Made by a program: the position numbers and the translations under genes
Part shown: piece after piece, positions 8,617 to 17,272 of the stretch
Position numbering within the stretch: the first letter of the stretch is position 1
Layout of the letters: every line of letters starts with the position of its first letter
DNA from: Fibrobacter sp.
GTDB taxonomy: Bacteria > Fibrobacterota > Chitinivibrionia > Chitinivibrionales > Chitinispirillaceae
Length of the DNA: 63,034 bases
NCBI GenBank assembly: GCA_012523595.1
Contig: JAAYIG010000198.1
Coordinates: forward strand, 1-63,034
Direction of reading: 5' to 3'
Notes under the pieces: generated by a model
What the model saw: only the letters and a program-made list of their open reading frames with translations
The model's database searches: none
Told to the model about the DNA's origin: nothing

Positions 8617-9494
8617 TACCCAAAGAAGTTTTACAGAAGATCCGTCGAATCGAGATCAAAACCAAGAGAGTCGTTGATTCCATTCTTTCGGGAGAATACC
8701 ACAGTGCCTTTAAGGGCAAAGGAATGGAATTCTCGGAGGTAAGGTGCTATACAGAGGGTGATGATATCAGGAATATTGACTGGAATGTCACAGCCCGGAT
8801 GGGTGAGCCCTACGTTAAAAAACATGTTGAGGAGCGGGAGCTTACAGTGATGCTGATGGTAGATGCATCAGCATCGGGAAGCTTTGGAACTGTAAACAAG
8901 TTCAAAGGAGAAACAGCGGTCGAACTCTGTGCTCTCCTTGCCTTCTCCGCTATCAAAAACAATGACAGGGTGGGGCTGATTATTTTCACTTCCGGTGTAG
9001 AGCTTTTCATCCCCCCCAAGAAAGGTAAAAACCACGTTCTCCATGTGATCAGACAGCTTTTGTATTTCAAGCCATCTCAAAGGGGAACCAATATCAGTGA
9101 GGCAGTAAAGTTTCTCAACAGGGTTCAGACAAAACGTGCTGTTGTATTCCTGGTATCCGATTTCTTCTCACCGCCTTTCGATGCTGCTGTAAGAATCGCG
9201 GCAAGGAAACACGATCTTATCGCGGTAAAGATTACCGATCCCAGAGAAAATATCTTTCCCGATGTCGGCCTGATCGAACTTGAGGATGCAGAGAGCGGAA
9301 ATACCATACTGGTAGATTCGGGAAGCAGAAAATTCCGTGAGTTTTACAACAGAGAGATGCAGAAAAAGACAGAGGAAATCAGTTCACTTTTCAGAACAAC
9401 CGGTATCGATGAAATCAAAGTATCTACGGAAACAGAATACGTAGAGCCGCTTGTCCGCTTCTTTAAAAAACGTGAAAGGCTGCTTCGCACATGA
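8613..9494 (+). CDS. DUF58 domain protein (MoxR partner)
   Basis: This 293-residue protein has the DUF58 signature FSEVRCYTEGDDIRNIDWNV (about 41-60), followed by a von Willebrand factor A-like region beginning MLMVDASASGSFG, a degenerate MIDAS (DxSxS) motif. DUF58 proteins pair with MoxR ATPases across bacteria. The substrate is unknown here. Start and stop overlap both neighbours by 4 bases, so translation is probably coupled. Confidence 0.92.
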   Translation: MIPKEVLQKIRRIEIKTKRVVDSILSGEYHSAFKGKGMEFSEVRCYTEGDDIRNIDWNVTARMGEPYVKKHVEERELTVMLMVDASASGSFGTVNKFKGETAVELCALLAFSAIKNNDRVGLIIFTSGVELFIPPKKGKNHVLHVIRQLLYFKPSQRGTNISEAVKFLNRVQTKRAVVFLVSDFFSPPFDAAVRIAARKHDLIAVKITDPRENIFPDVGLIELEDAESGNTILVDSGSRKFREFYNREMQKKTEEISSLFRTTGIDEIKVSTETEYVEPLVRFFKKRERLLRT

Positions 9495-10690
9495 AAATTT
9501 CTCCCGATCCTTTATCTGTCAAGATCAACGACCTTATAGAACAGATCTATCCAGAAGCAGTCCGTCTCCGCAGAATCATACATCAGAATCCTGAACTGTC
9601 CGGACAGGAGTATGAAACTGCCAAACTTGTTTATAAATACCTCCGTGAAATCGGGCTCAAACCCGACTATCACCTCAATAAAACAGCAGTGACATCTGTG
9701 ATCCGCAATGGCCGGGGGAAAACAGTAGCACTCAGAGCAGACATGGACGCTCTCCCAATAACCGAAGAAACCGGTCTTAAATTCTCATCATGCAAAGCTG
9801 GCGTGATGCATGCCTGCGGTCATGACATGCACACAGCAACACTGCTCGGTGCCGCCAGCGTTCTTAACAGGATAAAAGACAGTTTTAACGGTACGGTTTT
9901 ACTTATTTTCCAGCCCTCTGAGGAGGTTGAGCCAGGTGGAGCTATCGGTCTGATTAAGTCAGGTGCTTTTCCCGGCAACACAAACGCAGTATTCGGATTG
10001 CACGTGAGCACTGATCATTTCAGCGGTGAGATAGGATTGAAAGAGGGTGCAGATTACGCCGGGATAGTTAACTTTGATGTAAAAGTCAAAGGAAAGGGTG
10101 CACATGGGGCAACCCCGGAGAAATCTGTCGATCCGATTGTCTGTGCAGCATCGATGGTAACCGCACTCCAGACACTTGTCAGCCGTGAAACAAGCACTTT
10201 TACCCCAGCGATACTGAGCATCGGAACTATTCATGCCGGAACCCTCAGAAACATAATCCCTGATCAGGCACTGTTCCAGGGAACTCTCAGGAGCCATTCA
10301 AAAGAGTGTCTTCATTACTTTGTGAAGCGCATTAAAGAGATGTGCCGCCAGATAGCATCATCGTACAGAACTACAGCAGAAGTCAGTTTCCAGGAATCTT
10401 ATCCACCAAGCTTTAACGACCCGGAAATAACAACCCGTTTCAGGAATTCCTTCTCCTCTCTTTTCGGCAGCTCAGCCCTGGTTCAAAGGGAAAACCCCAC
10501 GATGTATGCAGAAGATTTCTCATACTATCAACAGAAAACTCCAGGTCTCTACATTCACCTTGGTGTTAAACCCGTCGGCAGAAAGTTCAATGGCTGCAGT
10601 ATTCACTCCTCAGGATTTGCTCCCGATGAGACCGCGATAAAAACCGGGATTGCATCACACGTAGCATTTGCTTGTGAACTACTGAAATAG
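9491..10690 (+). CDS. M20D amidohydrolase (N-acyl amino acid / hippurate hydrolase type)
   Basis: This 399-residue metallohydrolase is related to HipO, AbgB and IAA-amino acid hydrolases. Metal-binding motifs are visible: ALRADMDALPI, MHACGHDMHTATLLGAA, the general-base glutamates in QPSEEVEPGG, and the late histidine in IHSSGFAPDE. It cleaves amide bonds of N-acylated amino acids or dipeptides, and there is no signal peptide. It overlaps the DUF58 gene by 4 bases and closes the moxR operon, an uncommon partner for it. The physiological substrate cannot be read from sequence. Confidence 0.9.
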   Translation: MKISPDPLSVKINDLIEQIYPEAVRLRRIIHQNPELSGQEYETAKLVYKYLREIGLKPDYHLNKTAVTSVIRNGRGKTVALRADMDALPITEETGLKFSSCKAGVMHACGHDMHTATLLGAASVLNRIKDSFNGTVLLIFQPSEEVEPGGAIGLIKSGAFPGNTNAVFGLHVSTDHFSGEIGLKEGADYAGIVNFDVKVKGKGAHGATPEKSVDPIVCAASMVTALQTLVSRETSTFTPAILSIGTIHAGTLRNIIPDQALFQGTLRSHSKECLHYFVKRIKEMCRQIASSYRTTAEVSFQESYPPSFNDPEITTRFRNSFSSLFGSSALVQRENPTMYAEDFSYYQQKTPGLYIHLGVKPVGRKFNGCSIHSSGFAPDETAIKTGIASHVAFACELLK

Positions 10691-10852
10691 AATACTGTAG
10701 TTAGCTGACTTTACTTCCACCAGGGTACGTGCCCGTATGATGTGATTACCAGGAAAGTGAAAAGTGAAACACAACCTTTGTGTTTTTCCAATTTTTAAGC
10801 TATATTTTCCTTTACAAATACCACTCCGCCAATTCCTAACAATTCATTAAAA

Positions 10853-11381
10853 ATGAAATCCATCAAAATCCAATATCTCTTATCACTTGTCCTGACTTTT
10901 TTTTCATGTGTTACTGTCAAACCAATCTCTTACATGGAGAATACAGTTACGAGTGCAATATTCCCAATAACAGAACTCTTGAAATGATAGTATTAAAAGA
11001 AGAAAAAGAATTAATTCAAGAGGGCGCTCAAAGGACGCCGATGGTACGACTTAATACATGGGCCAGCTTCAATGCCAAAACACTGAAGGTATACAGAAAT
11101 ATCAGGAATGAGTTCGTGTTGATTTTCCGTTTTGTCGCTTTTATGATCATGAATCAAAAAAATATGCTATTCATTTCAAAGCCGGAGACGAGACAATTGA
11201 CCTGGGAAATATTGATATTATAGAAGGTGTAAATGCGGGCAATGCAATGGATGAGTACATGGTTAAGATGGTTACCATAAAAGAATTCAAAAAAATATCC
11301 ACTACCACTGATTTAAGTGGAAAATCGGGAACATTGAATTCTCAGTACCTTATGAATGCCGTGAGCCATGGAGAAATCTGA
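10853..11381 (+). pseudogene. lipoprotein-like gene broken by two frameshifts
   Basis: ATG 10853 opens a classic lipoprotein signal (MKSIKIQYLLSLVLTFFSC), but that frame stops at 10985-10987. A second frame reads on (GEYSYECNIPNNRTLEMIVL, then a charged stretch) to about 11120. A third carries VDFPFCRFYDHESKKYAIHF and GDETIDLGNIDIIEGV to a TGA at 11379-11381. Joined, they give about 170 residues of plausible periplasmic protein of unknown family. At least two single-base shifts are needed, which indicates decay or sequence errors. Confidence 0.55.
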
Positions 11382-11452
11382 TTCAGTCCATACCTTCACT
11401 ATTAGAACCAGATTATAATCCGGAATAACTGAGGCAAGTGCGGCTTAATTTA

Positions 11453-11920
11453 TCACTCTACGTATTTATTCTCACTCTTGATTATCACATCGATAAACTG
11501 TCCCGGTTCTTCCGCTTCCAGAAGTTTCTCCCGGACATCCTCGTATGACATTATTCTGGAGAGAGAGGAAAGTATCTGAGTATGTTCTGTTGAGGTGCTT
11601 GTAGGAGAGATCATCAGGAAGATCAGATGAACCGGCTGTTCATCGATAGCGTCGAATTCTATCCCTTCCTTTGAACGTGCCGCAACCATGTAGAGACGAT
11701 CTATATTTGTCAAGCGAGAATGAGGGATGGCGATTCCGTAGCCGATCCCGGTTGACATATCCGATTCTCTTTCGAGAATTTTCTGAGCAATGAGATCTCC
11801 ATCAGGAAGGTTATTGAGAGAGGCCAGAAAGTGAGCCATCGATGAGAGCACCATACTTTTATCAGTATCTTTCAAATCAATAAGTATGGCGTTTTTCTGA
11901 AGAAGATCCTGAACTTTCAC
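11453..11920 (-). CDS. ptsN: PTS IIA-type protein (PtsN / EIIA-Ntr-like)
   Basis: This 155-residue protein is a single fructose/mannitol-type EIIA domain, with the phosphorylatable histidine at His67 in GYGIAIPHSR. No EIIB or EIIC domain is present, as in PtsN, the regulatory EIIA of the nitrogen phosphotransferase system that modulates potassium uptake, kinases and cell-envelope responses. Members of this family occur widely in lineages lacking sugar PTS. It is the last gene of a four-gene minus-strand set, 9 bases after a small membrane protein. Confidence 0.85.
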   Translation of the reverse strand: MKVQDLLQKNAILIDLKDTDKSMVLSSMAHFLASLNNLPDGDLIAQKILERESDMSTGIGYGIAIPHSRLTNIDRLYMVAARSKEGIEFDAIDEQPVHLIFLMISPTSTSTEHTQILSSLSRIMSYEDVREKLLEAEEPGQFIDVIIKSENKYVE

Positions 11921-11929
11921 AATAATCCT

Positions 11930-12160
11930 TTATTCAGTTATAGAATTCTTCCTGGGGGGGGTTCTGCGGATTGCGACAAATATCCTGCCTGTCACATATA
12001 TCACAAACCCCGCAATCGTTACACCGAAGGCAACCTGGGGAATATAATTCCCATAAAACCTGGTCCTCCAGTATACAAATACCCCCACCACAGCCAGACC
12101 AAACCCAGCCATCATCAGCACAGTACCATGCTCAGAAAGATATTCGAAGATCTTTTTCAA
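11930..12160 (-). CDS. small two-helix membrane protein
   Basis: The protein has 76 residues. Two transmembrane segments (about 15-30, VLMMAGFGLAVVGVFVYW; 42-62, VAFGVTIAGFVIYVTGRIF) are separated by a short RTRFYGNYIP loop and followed by a basic tail. Its stop is 9 bases before ptsN, so the two are probably translated from one message. No family recognised. Confidence 0.65.
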   Translation of the reverse strand: MKKIFEYLSEHGTVLMMAGFGLAVVGVFVYWRTRFYGNYIPQVAFGVTIAGFVIYVTGRIFVAIRRTPPRKNSITE

Positions 12161-12250
12161 TTTAAAGCACTCCTGCTTTCAGGAAATCTTCCTGCATTGG
12201 CGCAGAACCAATAAAATGATTTCTGACCGTACCAGATTCAACTCTCAGCC

Positions 12251-13267
12251 TCATCCTGTACCCGATTCAGGTCCAACACTCCACAATAAAGCCGGATTGA
12301 TAAGCCGCTCCCATGATTCTTCAGGAACAGAACAGAGCTTTTTAAAAATCGAACAAGCCTCTCTTGCATCAGTTAGAGTAAGCTTAATCTCCAGACGATT
12401 CTTTTCAAAAGCCTCTGACGGCTGAAAACTAACCCTGGCAGGGTCAGGATTAATCCCTGCCGCAACACTATCCCAAACCTTTGTTGCTGCGGCAAACTTG
12501 GGAAAACGCAGATTAAAAATAACATTTCTGATTTTCTGAATTTTCTGAGGCTCGTTCAAATGACTATCCAGAATCTGACGTAACTCATCCATCAGCAATA
12601 TTTCACTTATCGTTTTCCTCAACCGGAAAGAAAGTTCCGGGAGCCACTGGAGAATCTCACGCTGAGCCTGCCGGGAAAAGGACAATAAAGAAAAGAGATC
12701 AAGTATTACTTCCTGGTCGGAATTCTCCAAAGAGGCTATCTCAGCGGCAGAAGAGAGATCAACTTGTCCTCTATCAACCAGATCGATCAAACGTGACGAT
12801 GCACAGGAGATCGTTTCCAGGCAGTAACGCACCCGGCTGTCCAACCCAAGTGAATCCATCACTGCTAAATACTCTTTATCATCCAGATTTTTCTTCAGCC
12901 ACATGGAGAAGAGCAGTTTTTCCCTGAACTGAAGTGCCTGTCCACAGTTCATCGCTATCCTGAGCAGACCTGCAGAAACAGGATCTTTTATAGGGGCAGC
13001 AATGCAGCAGGCAAACTTGTCCCTGCCCTGCTCTGCCATGGTCAGAAAACGCTTGCACCCATCGATGATAGTAAATCCCTCACCGTTCTCGAACACAATC
13101 AACGGAGTCAATTGTTCAACCCCGGTTTCAAGACGTGAGCATCGATGATCAAACAGATCCTCCGGAAAAGAGATCTGAGATCTTTCCAGAACACCGAAAG
13201 AAAAATTCACTTCTGAAGGCAGGAAATTACCTTTTGTATTTATCCACGACAGCCTGGAATCGCTCAT
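12251..13267 (-). CDS. ParB-like nuclease-domain protein (non-partition type)
   Basis: This protein of about 338 residues has an N-terminal ParB/sulfiredoxin-like fold (ISFPEDLFDHRCSRLETGVEQ..LTPLIVF..GEGFTIIDGCKRFLTM). Here the usual GERR box appears as DGCKR. A long helical region follows. No parA, no parS-like site and no plasmid features are nearby, so chromosome partition is unlikely. It could be a DNA-binding or regulatory protein. ATG 13267 is chosen because the frame's earlier ATG (13300) would increase the overlap with the upstream glycosyltransferase. Even so the genes overlap by 41 bases, which indicates coupling. Confidence 0.6.
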   Translation of the reverse strand: MSDSRLSWINTKGNFLPSEVNFSFGVLERSQISFPEDLFDHRCSRLETGVEQLTPLIVFENGEGFTIIDGCKRFLTMAEQGRDKFACCIAAPIKDPVSAGLLRIAMNCGQALQFREKLLFSMWLKKNLDDKEYLAVMDSLGLDSRVRYCLETISCASSRLIDLVDRGQVDLSSAAEIASLENSDQEVILDLFSLLSFSRQAQREILQWLPELSFRLRKTISEILLMDELRQILDSHLNEPQKIQKIRNVIFNLRFPKFAAATKVWDSVAAGINPDPARVSFQPSEAFEKNRLEIKLTLTDAREACSIFKKLCSVPEESWERLINPALLWSVGPESGTG

Positions 13268-14051
13268 ATAATTGCACATTTCCTCTCTTACGATAACCAT
13301 TTGCCACTATAGCAGCTTTTTTAACAAGTGTAGTTCGGACCAGTCCCCGCTGCTCGCTGTTGAGGCAATCCAGAGAAAGCAGCCGCAAAAGACTCCGCAC
13401 TCTGAACCTATCCAGAGCCATAATACTTGAGGAAAGCTGGTCCGGGTGCCCTCCATACCTGTATAGAAGATACTCATTTACCAGGCCTACAGGATACCTG
13501 CAGGTAATCCGCAGCCACAAATCATAATCCTCACAGGCCGGAAGAGACCCATCAAACCTGCCGACCTCCTCGAAAAGCGCCCTCTCCATCATAACCGAGG
13601 ATGGAGTAATCATGCACCTCTCAAGACTCTCCCTGAACAGGTCACCCCCGGATTTTTCATGAGTAGCAGGCGGGTTCACCCTTTTTCCATTTCTGATCCA
13701 GATTTCCTTCGACTGCAAAATCCTTATCCCCGGATTCATCTCTATCCATTTTACCTGTTTTTCGAGCTTCCTGGGCATCCAGACATCATCCGAGTCCAGG
13801 AAAGCGACCCATTCACCCTCAGAAATATCCACTCCGCAGTTCCGGGCAATGGCTACTCCGGAATTAATAGGCAAACGCAGGAACTTGATCTTTCCAGAAC
13901 TGAGCAGGTCCAGTTTTTCCACCCCATCGGTAGAACCATCATCAACAACTATCAGTTCAAAGTCTTTGAAAGTTTGATTGAGAACTGAGTTGATCGCTCT
14001 GGGGAGGAGATCTTTTCTGTTATGGACAGGAATAATGACGGAGATCAGCAT
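13227..14051 (-). CDS. family 2 glycosyltransferase
   Basis: This 274-residue cytoplasmic GT-A enzyme begins MLISVIIPVHNRKDLLPRAI. It has the nucleotide-binding motif ELIVVDDGSTD (about 33-43), the metal-binding DxD as AFLDSDDVW (about 88-96) and the acceptor-side motif ACEDYDLWLRI (about 176). Such enzymes transfer a sugar from a nucleotide donor during synthesis of surface polysaccharide or glycoprotein. It heads the operon with the ParB-like protein and ptsN. The gap upstream is filled with repeats. Confidence 0.92.
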   Translation of the reverse strand: MLISVIIPVHNRKDLLPRAINSVLNQTFKDFELIVVDDGSTDGVEKLDLLSSGKIKFLRLPINSGVAIARNCGVDISEGEWVAFLDSDDVWMPRKLEKQVKWIEMNPGIRILQSKEIWIRNGKRVNPPATHEKSGGDLFRESLERCMITPSSVMMERALFEEVGRFDGSLPACEDYDLWLRITCRYPVGLVNEYLLYRYGGHPDQLSSSIMALDRFRVRSLLRLLSLDCLNSEQRGLVRTTLVKKAAIVANGYRKRGNVQLYERFQAVVDKYKR

Positions 14052-14104
14052 GGTAGAAAAGATAAATCAAGAGGAGGGGTTATGGTTTAGTCTTGAGTCA
14101 CTGA

Positions 14105-14880
14105 GTTACCTCTGGGGTGATTTAAGGACTTAGGGTTTATGCGTCACCTTTGAGGTGAGATAAGGATTTTTCCGATGGTCACTTTTTCGGTGATCACCCT
14201 GGAGGGTAAATTTGTTAATCATGTTTTCTGCATAAATGATAATACAGGAAACGGGAAACGCTCTGGGGCAAGAGTAGCAACGTCCAAAATTCTCCTCCGG
14301 GGTGAAAGTACGAGCTCCCGAGGCCCTCATTTTTCAGGCTAAATCACAGTTTCACCTCTGAGGTGAAGCAACGACACTGTTTCCTGCAAAACATCCCAGA
14401 AAAATATTACCATTATTTATTTTACCCACTCATCAAAGTGTGATAAGGATTTTTTCGACAGTCATTTTTTCAGTACTCACCTGCGGATCATTTGTTAATC
14501 ATGTTTCTGTTATTAATGATGATATCAAGAAACGGAAAAAGCCCTGGGTGAGAGTAGTAATGTCCTAAATTCTCCTCTGGGGTGAAAGTATGAGCTCCCA
14601 AGATCCTCATTTTTCAGGCTAAATCGCTGTTTGACCTCTGAAGTTAAAGTAACGATAAAAACGAACCTTTGTTTCCTGCAAAAAGTCCCAGAAAAATATT
14701 ACTGTTATTTATCTAATCCACCCTGCTGCATGTAAATCCTATAATTTTCCGGCCTTCACCCGGGAATTAATCATCGACTTAATTCATTAAATCACCGAAT
14801 TACCTCGAAGGTGAATCTGTGACTTAAGCTATTAAATCACAAATTCATCTCTGAGGTAAAAGTTCACTCCCCAGGTGAAG
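14105..14880. repeat. cluster of about ten CACCTC/GAGGTG palindromes
   Basis: Units occur at 14105, 14144, 14194, 14291, 14351, 14476, 14571, 14631, 14799 and 14842-14880. The clearest is TTCACCTCTGAGGTGAA at 14351-14367, a perfect 17-base palindrome. Most units are followed within 10 bases by a TGA/GGA..TTA-type half-site. They fill the whole 840-bp gap between a glycosyltransferase gene and a nuclease-family gene. I see no credible coding frame in it. Confidence 0.7.
14158..14733. repeat. two tandem copies of the 225-283 bp intergenic repeat
   Basis: Copy 2 (about 14158-14437) and copy 3 (about 14441-14733) repeat with a period near 283 bp. Both contain GATAAGGATTTTT, TTTGTTAATCATGTTT, AGAGTAG(C/T)AA(C/T)GTCC, TTCTCCTC(C/T)GGGGTGAAAG, CTCATTTTTCAGGCTAAATC, GTTTCCTGCAAAA and CCCAGAAAAATATTAC in the same order. 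Copy 3 ends in CCACCCTGCTGC, as copy 1 at 2.2 kb does. They differ by scattered substitutions and small indels, so the duplication is not recent. Confidence 0.75.
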
Positions 14881-14893
14881 TATAAAAACAGCA

Positions 14894-15793
14894 TCAATTC
14901 CTGATCTTCACACTGGCTGTTACAGGAAAATGATCCGATGGGTATCGCCCTTTATACGAGGAACGGATTATCTGGGCAGAAGTTACTTGTGTGATTGTAT
15001 CGGCAAAAATGAAATCAATTTTGGGACCATACTGATATCCCAGAAAAAGGTTAAATGTGCCACCGGAAGCTTTCGGGTAAAGATGTCGGAAAGTGTCTCT
15101 CATTGGAAAAAGACACACCTGACCCTCATCACCCGGGATCTGACCTTTTAAATAACGGATCAGCGGATTTTTTTCATTCACATTAAAATCACCCGTCACC
15201 AGAACAGGAAATTTGTATTTACGATTCATTATTCGCTCCAGAAGCATTTCTATGCTTTTTTGACGGGATTTCTGAGATTTGTGATCCAGATGAACATTGT
15301 ATACATAAAACCGCAACCCGGTCTTCTTTTCCTTGAACAAAGCCCAGGTGCAGATTCGGGGATGATTGCTGCCCCAGGTTTTGCTTCCTGGTTTGTGTGG
15401 TTTTTCAGAAAACCAGAATGTTCCGGAATCACAAATCTTAAACTTCCTGGAATTGTATAGAATTGCAGCATACTCACCAGACTCTTTACCATCTTCCCGC
15501 CCTACTCCGACCTCTCCGAAGTGACCCAGATCAGCCCTGATCTCATCAAGCTGAAACCTGAGTGCTTCCTGTGTTCCTGCAATATCCGGTTTGTGAGAGC
15601 GAAAAATGTCACAGACCAGTTCGCGTCTGTTTTTCCAACTGTTCCTGCCATCTCTGGCAGTACCATAACGGATATTGAAGCTCATTATTTGGAGATCCAG
15701 AATGGGATCCTCTGAGTAGATATGGTTTGGAGTCATTACAGAGATGACGATTACCACTATTATAGATCTTAGCCCTGAGCCCCTCTGACTCAT
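14894..15793 (-). CDS. exported endonuclease/exonuclease/phosphatase-family protein
   Basis: The protein has 299 residues, with a signal peptide (IIVVIVISVMTPNHIYSE) and a complete EEP fold: MSFNIRYGT (metal-site Asn), GTQEAL (metal-binding Glu), YVYNVHLDHKS, VTGDFNVNEK and the terminal PSDHFPVTA (catalytic His). The family includes DNases, sphingomyelinase-like and inositol-phosphate phosphatases. This subgroup, starting 'ImSFNIRY', is usually annotated as secreted metal-dependent hydrolase. It is located in the periplasm or outside. Nuclease versus phosphodiesterase activity cannot be told apart here. Confidence 0.88.
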   Translation of the reverse strand: MSQRGSGLRSIIVVIVISVMTPNHIYSEDPILDLQIMSFNIRYGTARDGRNSWKNRRELVCDIFRSHKPDIAGTQEALRFQLDEIRADLGHFGEVGVGREDGKESGEYAAILYNSRKFKICDSGTFWFSEKPHKPGSKTWGSNHPRICTWALFKEKKTGLRFYVYNVHLDHKSQKSRQKSIEMLLERIMNRKYKFPVLVTGDFNVNEKNPLIRYLKGQIPGDEGQVCLFPMRDTFRHLYPKASGGTFNLFLGYQYGPKIDFIFADTITQVTSAQIIRSSYKGRYPSDHFPVTASVKIRN

Positions 15794-15943
15794 AGTTAAT
15801 TATTCCGTCCTGAAAAGGAAAAAATTGTCTCTGAAAAATCAGTTTTTTCTTGAGAATGAGAGGTTTTTATGGCAGAATAAGTCTATTATTCCGGCTCCAT
15901 TTCTTATTACTGAAATTCGGTCATCTGGTATTTACGATTTATG

Positions 15944-15972
15944 TTGGAAAACAGGGCTATGATACCTATTTT
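15944..15972 (+). promoter_or_regulatory. possible sigma-70-type promoter for the sigma-factor gene
   Basis: TTGGAA, 17 bases, then TATTTT, placed 27 bases before the GTG start at 15999. It is a moderate match to the -35/-10 consensus, with nothing to confirm it. Confidence 0.3.
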
Positions 15973-15998
15973 ATAAGGTCATTTTCGAAAGAAACAAA

Positions 15999-16850
15999 GT
16001 GAATAAGCCAATAATGCCGGTTGTGGAAGAGGGAAGCCTTGCCCTTTATCTTAAAGAAATAGGAAAGCTTCAACCACTGAGTTCCGAAAAGGAAGCCCTC
16101 CTTGCTGCCCGTATTCATAAAGGCGACCAGAATGCTCTTGAGACTCTGGTTAAAGCAAATCTCCGTTTTGTGGTCAGCGTAGCACGTAACTATCAGAACC
16201 AGGGATTATCCCTGTGCGACCTGATTAATGAGGGAAACGTAGGCCTGGTCAGAGCCGCTCACCGCTTCGATGAAAAGAAGAATTTCCGGTTCATTTCCTA
16301 TGCGGTCTGGTGGATACGTCAGGCTATTCTGCAGTCCCTTGCGGAGCAGTCCAGAATAATGAGACTTCCACTCAATCGCGCAGGAGCGATTCATAAAATC
16401 AGCAAGACACAGATCGAACTGGAACAGCGCTACAGTCGTGCTCCCGATATAAGTGAAATAGCTCAAGAGCTGAAACTTTCAGAGAATGCAGTGCAGGAAA
16501 CAATCAACATTTCAAACAGCCATGTTTCACTTGATGCGCCGCTTAAGGACACTGATGGTTCCACGCTGCTTGATATGATTCAGCAGAACGAAGGGCACGG
16601 AACTGACGAGGGAATGCACGCCATCTCGCTTCATGAAGAGATAGGCAAGCTGCTTGATACACTGACTGAACGTGAAAAGGAGATTTTGAAATTATATTTT
16701 GGCATAGATAATGAAGCTGCTTTTACTCTGGATGAAATAGGAAGAAGATTCAATATTACCCGTGAAAGGGTCCGTCAGATAAAATCCAAAGCACTTGAGA
16801 GACTGAAAAGTTCGACCAGTATTAAGACACTCCAGGCTTTTCGCGACTGA
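15999..16850 (+). CDS. RNA polymerase sigma factor, sigma-70 group 1/2
   Basis: This 283-residue sigma factor contains region 1.2 (SLALYLKEIGKLQPLSSEKE), region 2 with the core-binding and -10-reading helices (NLRFVVSVARNYQNQGLSL, INEGNVGLVRAAHRFD, FISYAVWWIRQAI), region 3 and region 4 with its helix-turn-helix (LDEIGRRFNITRERVRQIKSKALERL). There is no long region 1.1, as in Bacteroidota and relatives, where such short proteins are the primary sigma factor. It may therefore be the housekeeping RpoD. An RpoS-like alternative factor is the other option. GTG is the start. A small lipoprotein gene follows after 8 bases. Confidence 0.9.
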   Translation: MNKPIMPVVEEGSLALYLKEIGKLQPLSSEKEALLAARIHKGDQNALETLVKANLRFVVSVARNYQNQGLSLCDLINEGNVGLVRAAHRFDEKKNFRFISYAVWWIRQAILQSLAEQSRIMRLPLNRAGAIHKISKTQIELEQRYSRAPDISEIAQELKLSENAVQETINISNSHVSLDAPLKDTDGSTLLDMIQQNEGHGTDEGMHAISLHEEIGKLLDTLTEREKEILKLYFGIDNEAAFTLDEIGRRFNITRERVRQIKSKALERLKSSTSIKTLQAFRD

Positions 16851-16858
16851 GGTAAATT

Positions 16859-17107
16859 ATGAAATACTTACTTCTCTTTTCTTTGTTACTGATCTCCTGC
16901 GGCGGGTCCACCTTTGTAGACACTTCGAAACTACCCGATAATTATCAGTGTAATTACATGAAAGATGTTTGCAAGGAAGCCAGGGAATTTGAATCCCGGT
17001 ATTCAAGGATGAGCAAAGAGGAGCAGGAAGAGTTCAAAACTGTTCTCCAAACCTACCGTAACCAGTGCAATGATGCTCTTGAGGAGTGTCAGAAATCTAA
17101 TAAGTAG
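16859..17107 (+). CDS. small lipoprotein with conserved-looking cysteines
   Basis: The protein has 82 residues, with a lipoprotein signal (MKYLLLFSLLLISC, acylated Cys14). The mature part is an alpha-helical, strongly charged segment with four cysteines (YQCNYMKDVC ... NQCNDALEEC). Their C-x6-C and C-x7-C spacing suggests two disulfides in a helical hairpin. It starts 8 bases after the sigma gene, so it is probably co-transcribed. No family recognised. Confidence 0.7.
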   Translation: MKYLLLFSLLLISCGGSTFVDTSKLPDNYQCNYMKDVCKEAREFESRYSRMSKEEQEEFKTVLQTYRNQCNDALEECQKSNK

Positions 17108-17200
17108 CCAGCGAATATTTCAGGTGTTCACTGAGCGAAGTTAAAACGAGCATTGGTTTTTTACCAGAGTAGCAGGTTTCTTCTTAATTGCAATCAAGTT

Positions 17201-17232
17201 GATACCGATTCCGATGCCGATACCGACCCCGA
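17201..17232. repeat. GGTATC-type hexamer repeat, locus 1
   Basis: On the plus strand this reads five units of the form GATACC/GATTCC/GATGCC. On the minus strand it is an open frame reading VGIGIGIGI, but with no ATG, GTG or TTG start in that frame. It lies between convergent genes. Confidence 0.55.
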
Positions 17233-17272
17233 GCAGGAAACAGACAGTAGTGTTTGCACGTTAAGCTGAAAA

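Noticed and set aside
12251-13267. Chromosome-partition ParB
   Set aside because: No parA neighbour, no parS-like site, the GERR box is altered, and the gene lies in an operon with a glycosyltransferase and ptsN.
14130-14330. 66-residue minus-strand frame inside the repeat block
   Set aside because: It runs through repeat units that differ by indels in the other copies, so it is not maintained as coding.
14100-14890. CRISPR array
   Set aside because: Units are variable in sequence and spacing (about 30-130 bases), the palindromes are degenerate, and no cas genes are in the window.
17130-17265. Minus-strand frame reading VGIGIGIGINLIAIKKK, resembling a membrane peptide
   Set aside because: It has no ATG, GTG or TTG start in frame and arises from the GGTATC hexamer repeat.
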